This document shows positions 1-4,487 of a DNA stretch of 6,345 bases, one piece after another. Position 1 is the first letter of the stretch; the number at the start of each line of letters is the position of its first letter. The DNA comes from Clostridia bacterium. Its GTDB lineage: Bacteria > Bacillota > Sulfobacillia > SLMV01. The notes below the pieces were generated by a model. That model saw only the letters and a program-made list of their open reading frames with translations. It did no database searches and was not told where the DNA came from. The DNA lies in NCBI GenBank assembly GCA_007133365.1, contig SLMV01000224.1:1-6345 (forward strand). The letters are read 5' to 3'. The position numbers and the translations under genes are program-made.

Positions 1-833
1 CGCGCCCGGAGAACCTTTAGGGCCTGAGCCCGGTTTCGATGCTGTGATTTTTCGTCCTGGCAGGTGACCACCAAACCCGATGGTTTATGGGTGATTCGAA
101 CGGCCGATTCCGTCTTATTGACATGTTGTCCACCCGGTCCGCTGGCCGTGTAGGTGTCGATCTCAAGGTCATTGGGGTCAATCTCCAGTTCTACCTCCTC
201 GGCCTCGGGCAAAACGGCCACCGTTGCGGTTGAAGTATGGATCCTACCCCCCGATTCGGTGCTGGGCACGCGTTGGACGCGATGAACCCCGCTTTCGAAT
301 TTGAGCTGCTGAAACACGTGATCGCCCGAAACCGAAAGCATGGCTTCTCGAATTCCACCAAGGTCGGTCTCGTTGACCAATATCGGCTCTATTTCCCAGC
401 CTTGTAATTCGGCATAGCGGGCATACATACGGAAAAGATCCGCCGCAAAAAGGGAGGCTTCTTCCCCACCGGCACCCGCCCGGATTTCCAAAATGACATC
501 CTTCTCATCGCGTTCATCCGGCGGGATGAGGAGCTTCCGAATTTCCCTATCGAGATCCTCGATGGTGTTCTCCAAGGTTTCGATCTCGTCCTGGATCCAG
601 TCCGCCTCGCCTTCTTGAACTTCCTGCAAGAGGGCTTTGGCCTCTTCTAGATCCCCTTCCGCCTCACTGAGCGCCTGATAAACGTTCAAAATTTTTTCCA
701 CCCGGGAATGCTCACGGACATATTTTCGCCAGACATCCTGCTGTCGGGCAATAATATCCGGATCGCTAATTAATTCATTGAGCTCGTTATAGCGTTGACG
801 AAGCTCGTGTATTTGTTCTTTATAATTGCTCAC
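1..833 (-). CDS. prfA: Peptide chain release factor 1 (RF1), 3' end cut by window
   Basis: RF1 recognises UAA and UAG in the ribosomal A site and triggers hydrolysis of peptidyl-tRNA. Reading leftward from a GTG at 833-831, I translate 277 uninterrupted residues; the family is usually about 355-360 long, so roughly 80 C-terminal residues lie beyond position 1. Visible are a helical, acidic N-terminal domain (about 1-105), the DVILEIRAGAGGEEA block (112-126), the codon-recognition tripeptide as PST at 190-192 within VQRVPSTESGGRIHTS, and the catalytic GGQ at 234-236 within TASGPGGQHVNKTESAVRITH. The PxT motif rather than SPF marks RF1 and not RF2. The start is supported by AAGGAG at 844-849, ten bases upstream, inside the preceding gene; the reading frames overlap by 14 bp, which suggests translational coupling. 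The GGQ glutamine is normally methylated by PrmC, whose gene often follows prfA in Bacillota and may lie just outside. Confidence 0.97.
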   Translation of the reverse strand, partial: MSNYKEQIHELRQRYNELNELISDPDIIARQQDVWRKYVREHSRVEKILNVYQALSEAEGDLEEAKALLQEVQEGEADWIQDEIETLENTIEDLDREIRKLLIPPDERDEKDVILEIRAGAGGEEASLFAADLFRMYARYAELQGWEIEPILVNETDLGGIREAMLSVSGDHVFQQLKFESGVHRVQRVPSTESGGRIHTSTATVAVLPEAEEVELEIDPNDLEIDTYTASGPGGQHVNKTESAVRITHKPSGLVVTCQDEKSQHRNRAQALKVLRA

Positions 834-1734
834 TGAGTTGATGCTCCTTTTCGCGTTCCACGAGACATCCTTCTAATGCTGCGATTGCCACTTCCAACTG
901 TTCATCGTCCGGATCGCGCGTGGTGAGTCGCTGAAGCCAAAGCCCAGGAAGCAATAACAGGTTAAACAACGGATTACGCGTCCGTGACCCCAACATAATG
1001 AGCTCATAGGAAATCCCGGCCACCAGCGGCAGCAAGGCCAAACGGAGCCCGATGCGACCTAAGACCGATGGCCAACCAAAAAAGGAAAACACTAAAATAC
1101 TCACCAACGCCACCATCAACAGGAAACTCGTGCCGCAGCGAGGATGGGCGGTCCGTTGATCGCGAACCTCTTCAAGCGTCACCACCGGCGATTCCGATCG
1201 ACTCCCGGATTGCTCCCAGGAATGAATCACCATGTGTTCGGCTCCGTGATACGCCAGGACTCGTCCCATATCGGGAAAGTATTGAATGGCAAAAATGTAT
1301 CCAACCACGACCGTCAAGCGGATCAAACCTTCAATCAAGTTAAGAAATATCCCTTCGAGAACGGCCGCGCGAAGCAAAGACGTTAACAGCGTCGGCACCA
1401 CGACAAACAGGAGAATGGCCACCGCCACCGCACTGACGATGGCACCGACCATTTCTTTTCCGGTCAGTTCCTCTTCCTCCGATGTCGCCTGAGCGTTGGC
1501 CGAAAACATAAGGGCACGAATACCCAAAGACAATGACTCAACCAAGGCGACCGCACCACGGATGATGGGCCATGTTAATACCCGGTGGCGCTCGGCGATC
1601 AGGGGTGCGGGTTCGCGGTGCACACAAATCTTCCCATCCGGCGTCCTTACGGCGATGGCCATCCGCGATCCACTTCGCATCATGACCCCTTCGATGACGG
1701 CTTGACCTCCAGCCCGCTTCGTCGATTCCATCAC
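820..1734 (-). CDS. DUF1385 (YqhQ-like, COG3872) predicted membrane metal-binding protein
   Basis: This 304-residue protein has the family's signatures: GGQAVIEGVMMR at residues 9-20, YHGAEHMVIHSWE at 162-174 and HPRCGTSF at 197-204. Hydrophobic segments at about 97-118, 131-151, 203-220 and 228-248 indicate a multi-spanning membrane protein. The His/Glu-rich segment (H163, E166, H167, H171, E174) together with H197 and C200 looks like a metal site; family annotations call it a predicted metal-dependent enzyme, but I know of no established reaction. The C-terminal tail (about 271-304) is charged and soluble. Two adjacent starts are possible, GTG at 1734-1732 and ATG at 1731-1729; a GAGGT lies 6 and 9 bases upstream respectively, so the true start is undecided and differs by one residue. 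It begins 39 bp after rpmE and its last 14 bp overlap prfA, so it is probably cotranscribed with both. Placement between rpmE and prfA is a recurring arrangement in Bacillota. Confidence 0.93.
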   Translation of the reverse strand: MMESTKRAGGQAVIEGVMMRSGSRMAIAVRTPDGKICVHREPAPLIAERHRVLTWPIIRGAVALVESLSLGIRALMFSANAQATSEEEELTGKEMVGAIVSAVAVAILLFVVVPTLLTSLLRAAVLEGIFLNLIEGLIRLTVVVGYIFAIQYFPDMGRVLAYHGAEHMVIHSWEQSGSRSESPVVTLEEVRDQRTAHPRCGTSFLLMVALVSILVFSFFGWPSVLGRIGLRLALLPLVAGISYELIMLGSRTRNPLFNLLLLPGLWLQRLTTRDPDDEQLEVAIAALEGCLVEREKEHQLSEQL

Positions 1735-1773
1735 ATTGTTACCTCGTCCCTTTTACTTAAAGCGTCCAACACC

Positions 1774-2001
1774 TTATTCCGCTTCTTCTTCCTCCGTGGA
1801 CTCGGTATACCCATACTTTCGGCGGAAACGCTCAATGCGTCCACCACTTGATGTGCGCTGGCGCTTCCCGGTATAGAAAGGATGACAAGCACTACATACC
1901 TCGACGCGAAGATCCTCTCGCGTTGACTTCACTTCATACTCTGCACCACAGGCACAGGTAATAACCGTTTGTTTAAACTCGGGGTGAACTCCCGCTTTCA
2001 T
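1774..2001 (-). CDS. rpmE: 50S ribosomal protein L31, zinc-binding (C+) type
   Basis: L31 binds the large subunit and contributes to the bridge with the 30S head. The 75-residue product matches the family end to end: MKAGVHPEF at the N-terminus, C16 and C18 in TCACG, C36 and C39 in VCSACHPFYTGK, and the SSGGRIERFRRKYGY segment near the C-terminus. All four cysteines are present, so this is the zinc-binding form and not the cysteine-free paralogue made under zinc limitation. An acidic tail (ESTEEEEAE) extends a little beyond the shortest homologues. The ATG start is secure: a GGAGGT lies six bases upstream. The gene has its own probable promoter at 2079-2108 and a structured leader of about 70 bases, and it appears to lead an operon with the DUF1385 gene and prfA. 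Confidence 0.97.
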   Translation of the reverse strand: MKAGVHPEFKQTVITCACGAEYEVKSTREDLRVEVCSACHPFYTGKRQRTSSGGRIERFRRKYGYTESTEEEEAE

Positions 2002-2072
2002 TGCAATACCTCCTCAATTAAATCGTCCTCATCCTGCTACTTCCACACTCGATAGGAAATGTTAGAAGTTAC
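2002..2072 (-). promoter_or_regulatory. rpmE 5' leader with hairpin, possible L31 autoregulatory element
   Basis: If transcription starts about seven bases after the -10 box (near 2072), the leader is about 70 bases long. Its 5' part can fold: the arm at 2060-2069 (ACTTCTAACA in RNA sense) pairs with TGTGGAAGT at 2047-2039, giving nine pairs including one T-G wobble, one bulged A and a 12-base loop. The ribosome binding site lies downstream and looks unpaired in this fold. Autoregulatory leaders are known for L31 genes in several phyla; that this is one is inference from position and the single stem. Confidence 0.35.
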
Positions 2073-2078
2073 TTACGA

Positions 2079-2108
2079 ATTATAGCATGCAAAGCAAATA
2101 GGCGCCAA
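2079..2108 (-). promoter_or_regulatory. Probable sigma-A promoter of rpmE, extended -10
   Basis: In the minus-strand sense there is a perfect TATAAT (2084-2079) preceded by TG one base upstream (2087-2086), i.e. TGCTATAAT, an extended -10. A TTGGCG at 2108-2103 matches four of six -35 consensus bases with an 18-base spacer. The predicted start is near 2072. It lies in the only sizeable gap between rho and rpmE, so rpmE, the DUF1385 gene and prfA can be transcribed independently of rho. Confidence 0.75.
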
Positions 2109-2156
2109 GATAACGCCCCATCAATGTGGCTCAATACCCGAAATGGGGGCGATATC
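2109..2156. repeat. Imperfect inverted repeat abutting the rpmE -35 box
   Basis: GATAACGCCCCAT (2109-2121) and ATGGGGGCGATATC (2143-2156) are complementary over 12 pairs with one mismatch and one bulged base; the loop is 21 bases. The left arm ends immediately next to the -35 hexamer (2103-2108). In RNA it would form a GC-rich hairpin about 115-160 bases after the rho stop. It lacks a following U-run, so it is not a standard intrinsic terminator; it may be a 3' end stabiliser for rho mRNA, part of a Rho-dependent terminator, or a regulator binding site. Confidence 0.6.
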
Positions 2157-2269
2157 GCTTCACAAACCTCCACGGCAACATCGTTTCAGAAGGGCTCACG
2201 ACCCGCCGATATCAACTACTATCGCCATGGTACCGAATCAGTGACTCGACATGATCGTGCTCGTTTGCT
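2157..2269. other. rho 3' flanking region, no gene seen
   Basis: This is the rest of the rho-rpmE gap. Near the rho stop a weak hairpin is possible in the minus-strand transcript (CGAGTC at 2248-2243, GATTCG at 2239-2234, three-base loop, one wobble pair). There is no U-tract after it. I see no plausible small reading frame with a ribosome binding site. Confidence 0.5.
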
Positions 2270-3541
2270 TTAGAAGGTCGCGTGCAAAATCTCTAAGAGG
2301 TCCTGGTTGGACTTCGTCTGACGAATCAAACGGACAAATTCATCCATCACTTCGCCGGAGTCCATATCACTTGTCGATTTTCTAAATCGCCACATGACCT
2401 CAAGCTCTTGTTCCGTCAAAAGAAGTTCTTCTTTTCGGGTTCCAGATCGCTTGACGTCAATGGCCGGGAAGATGCGACGTTCCGCCAGGCGACGGTCAAG
2501 ATGGAGTTCCATGTTGCCCGTTCCCTTAAACTCTTCATAAATCACGTCATCCATCCGGCTGCCAGTATCGACCAGTGCCGTGGCGAGAATCGTGAGGCTG
2601 CCGGCATTTTCGATGTTGCGAGCGGCCCCGAAGAACTTTTTGGGCTTGTGCAAGGCACTTGGATCGAGGCCTCCGGAGAGGGTTCGTCCGCTTGTTGGAA
2701 TCACCAGGTTATGCGCGCGGGCAAGGCGCGTAATGCTGTCAAGGAGAATCACCACGTGACGTCCCTGTTCCACCAAACGCTGTGAGCGTTCCAAGGCCAT
2801 TTCGGCCAATTTCACATGATTTTCGGGCATCCGATCAAAGGTAGACGCCAAAACTTCGCCATTCACCGACCGCTCCATGTCCGTGACTTCTTCCGGACGC
2901 TCATCGATCAAAAGCACCATGATCTTGACGTCCGGATGATTCTTTACCAAACTGTTGGCGACTTTTTTCAAAAGCACCGTCTTACCCGCTTTGGGCGGCG
3001 ACACGATCAAACCTCGCTGACCGCGTCCAATTGGGGAAATGAGATCGATGAGACGAGTTGATACGTCGCTGTCATCCGTCTCCAAAGTGTAACGAACATC
3101 AGGAAAAACCGGCGTCAAGGCGTGAAAGGGGATTCTTCGATTGGCCAGCTCGGGATCATCCTCATTGACCATCTCGATTCGTAGGAGCGCGTAATAGCGC
3201 TCAGAATCCTTTGGTGGTCGCGCCTGTCCCGCCACGTTATCACCGGTTCGAAGGTCAAATCGCCGGATTTGTGAGGGGGACACATAAATGTCTTCATCAC
3301 CCGGGAGATAGGAAAATTGGCGCAGGAATCCAAATCCATCCGCCATCACATCGAGAACGCCTTCTACAAAAATGAATCCATCATTCTCGGCGCGCGTCTT
3401 CATGATTTCAAAAATTAACTGTTTCTTTCGTAAGCCACTATACCCGGTGATCCCCAAGTCCTTTGCAACCTGATACAAATCCTGAAGTCGCATCTGTTCC
3501 AGTTCAGTCGAATCAATGATTTTGTCCTCCAACAACCTCAC
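2270..3541 (-). CDS. rho: Transcription termination factor Rho
   Basis: Rho is a homohexameric RNA-dependent ATPase and helicase that loads on untranslated RNA and releases RNA polymerase. The 423-residue frame (E. coli has 419) shows the N-terminal helical domain (about 16-50, LEQMRLQDLYQVAKDLGITGYS), the cold-shock RNA-binding domain with RNP-1 motif DGFGFLR at 68-74, Walker A PPKAGKT at 182-188, Walker B VVILLDS at 263-269, the Q-loop region RTLSGGLDPSALH at 286-298, the R-loop region VDTGSRMDD at 324-332, and the arginine finger in SGTRKEE (R369). No insertion between the helical and cold-shock domains is visible, unlike many actinobacterial Rho proteins. The coordinates use the GTG at 3541-3539, but its ribosome binding site is poor; codon 9 (ATT, 3517-3515) has GGAGG eight bases upstream and fits the family N-terminus better. 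The gene starts 30 bp after the transaldolase-type gene, indicating cotranscription. Confidence 0.97.
   Translation of the reverse strand: MRLLEDKIIDSTELEQMRLQDLYQVAKDLGITGYSGLRKKQLIFEIMKTRAENDGFIFVEGVLDVMADGFGFLRQFSYLPGDEDIYVSPSQIRRFDLRTGDNVAGQARPPKDSERYYALLRIEMVNEDDPELANRRIPFHALTPVFPDVRYTLETDDSDVSTRLIDLISPIGRGQRGLIVSPPKAGKTVLLKKVANSLVKNHPDVKIMVLLIDERPEEVTDMERSVNGEVLASTFDRMPENHVKLAEMALERSQRLVEQGRHVVILLDSITRLARAHNLVIPTSGRTLSGGLDPSALHKPKKFFGAARNIENAGSLTILATALVDTGSRMDDVIYEEFKGTGNMELHLDRRLAERRIFPAIDVKRSGTRKEELLLTEQELEVMWRFRKSTSDMDSGEVMDEFVRLIRQTKSNQDLLEILHATF
3515..3530 (-). promoter_or_regulatory. GGAGG ribosome binding site and possible ATT start of rho
   Basis: In the minus sense GGAGG (3530-3526) is followed by the eight bases ACAAAATC and then ATT GAT TCG. 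This is the best Shine-Dalgarno site near the rho 5' end, yet at normal spacing it points to ATT (or to ATC with five bases), not to ATG, GTG or TTG. From this codon the product would read (M)DSTELEQMRLQDLY, matching the usual short Rho N-terminus. The alternatives are GTG at 3541-3539 and the TTG codons at 3535-3530, which have only imperfect purine-rich sequence (AAGGAAGGTGAGG) close by. Confidence 0.4.
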
Positions 3542-3571
3542 CTTCCTTGCTGTTGCTAAAACGCTCCACGA

Positions 3572-4225
3572 CTATGCCTTGTTTTCCTGGAGCGCGTGCC
3601 AATCCGATAGGAATTTCTCAAGCCCTTGATCGGTCAAGGGATGACCAACCATCTTATTGAAAACATCATATGGAATGGTGCCAATGTCAGCGCCAGCTAG
3701 CGCAGCCGTCAAGACATGCTGTGGATGCCGGATGCTCGCCGCAATTATCTTGGCATCCAACTGATGGGCGATGAGAATATCGGCAATATCCCGAAGGAGT
3801 TCGCCGCTATCAACCCCGATATCATCGAGACGTCCCATGAACGGGCTGACATAAGCGGCGCCGGCCCGTGCCGCCAAAAGCGCTTGCCCGGCCGAAAAAA
3901 CCAGCGTCACATTGCATGCAATCCCTTCTTGTCGAAGCGCTGACACCGCTTTTAAACCCTCGGGAGTCATCGGGATTTTGACCACCACGTTCTCCGCCAA
4001 GGCGGCAAGTTCTTTTCCTTCTTTGATCATGCCCTCGGCATCTAAGGCCACAACCTCAGCGCTGATCGGCCCGGGGACCAAAGAAGAGATCTCCCGGATA
4101 ACATCTTCTAAATCCCGTCCCTCTTTCGCCAATAGCGAAGGATTCGTGGTCACTCCATCGAGGATACCCCATTCACTGATCTCACGGATTTCATCAATAT
4201 TTGCAGTGTCGATGTACAGTTGCAC
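3572..4225 (-). CDS. tal: Transaldolase of the small TalC/fructose-6-phosphate aldolase family
   Basis: Class I aldolase-fold enzyme that moves a dihydroxyacetone unit between sugar phosphates in the non-oxidative pentose phosphate pathway. The 217-residue product shows YIDTAN (D6), GVTTNPSLL (N28), the Schiff-base lysine K83 in VVKIPMT, NVTLVFSAGQALLAARAG (T107) and YVSPFMGRLDD (F129, R132). Compared with E. coli FsaA, the positions equivalent to Q59 and Y131 are E57 and F129, which are the residues of true transaldolases; transaldolase rather than fructose-6-phosphate aldolase activity is therefore inferred. I chose GTG at 4225-4223: an AAAGGGG lies seven bases upstream and the length fits the family (about 212-220). 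The frame stays open to an ATG at 4360, but those 45 extra residues look like non-coding translation. It lies 30 bp upstream of rho in the same frame, with the TAG stop between them. Confidence 0.95.
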   Translation of the reverse strand: MQLYIDTANIDEIREISEWGILDGVTTNPSLLAKEGRDLEDVIREISSLVPGPISAEVVALDAEGMIKEGKELAALAENVVVKIPMTPEGLKAVSALRQEGIACNVTLVFSAGQALLAARAGAAYVSPFMGRLDDIGVDSGELLRDIADILIAHQLDAKIIAASIRHPQHVLTAALAGADIGTIPYDVFNKMVGHPLTDQGLEKFLSDWHALQENKA

Positions 4226-4482
4226 AACAAAACCCCTTTCTAGTTGGAACGTCAACTGTGTTTCGAGGGTAAAGGTTTGGCGCAGGTCAATGCGGCACCA
4301 TGTATGGAAATTGAATCGATCTATTTCGCTGTTACCCTTCAGGGTCTTTTTGGAAAGCACTATTCTTTCGAGGGAAAATCCCCGTCACCCAAAACCTGAT
4401 CATCCATTTTTATTGGGAATCGTCAAAAATTCGGTCCACTCATCATCATGTCAGACTGCGGTAGGAATGTCTACCCCAAATC
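4226..4482. other. Intergenic region upstream of the transaldolase gene
   Basis: This gap separates the protease from the transaldolase-rho unit. It holds a possible promoter (4399-4426), a 13-base near-direct repeat (4261-4273 and 4366-4378) and small potential hairpins in the minus-strand transcript, such as GAAAG/CTTTC (4370-4366 with 4358-4354) and an ACCCT/AGGGT pair around 4334-4345. I recognise no known riboswitch and no gene. Confidence 0.5.
4399..4426 (-). promoter_or_regulatory. Possible promoter for tal-rho
   Basis: In the minus sense TTGACG (4426-4421, five of six -35 consensus bases) is followed after 16 bases by GATGAT (4404-4399, four of six -10 bases). The predicted start near 4392 would leave a leader of about 165 bases. 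The -10 is weak, so this is the best candidate in the gap and not a firm call. Confidence 0.35.
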
Positions 4483-4487
4483 CTACC
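4460..4487. repeat. Perfect 7-bp inverted repeat at the protease stop codon
   Basis: GGTAGGA (4460-4466) and TCCTACC (4481-4487) are perfect complements around a 14-base loop; the second arm includes the stop codon (4485-4483). In the protease transcript it would form a hairpin at the very end of the coding region. There is no U-run after it, so a conventional intrinsic terminator is not supported, though it may contribute to transcript-end formation. Confidence 0.4.

Noticed and set aside
2073..2160. Zur-type zinc regulatory site before rpmE
   Set aside because: The inverted repeat there is GC-rich and does not resemble the AT-rich Zur box; the gene encodes the zinc-containing L31 form, which is not the form usually repressed by Zur.
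2408..2785. 125-residue plus-strand open frame inside rho
   Set aside because: Antisense to strongly conserved rho coding sequence, with no ribosome binding site or family resemblance; the open frame follows from codon bias on the other strand.
4277..4320. Second promoter from TTGACC (near 4285-4290) upstream of tal
   Set aside because: No acceptable -10 hexamer lies 16-18 bases downstream.
3572..4360. Extended 262-residue version of the transaldolase starting at ATG 4360
   Set aside because: The extra 45 residues resemble no part of the family, no good ribosome binding site precedes the ATG, and a GTG with AAAGGGG seven bases upstream gives the normal length.
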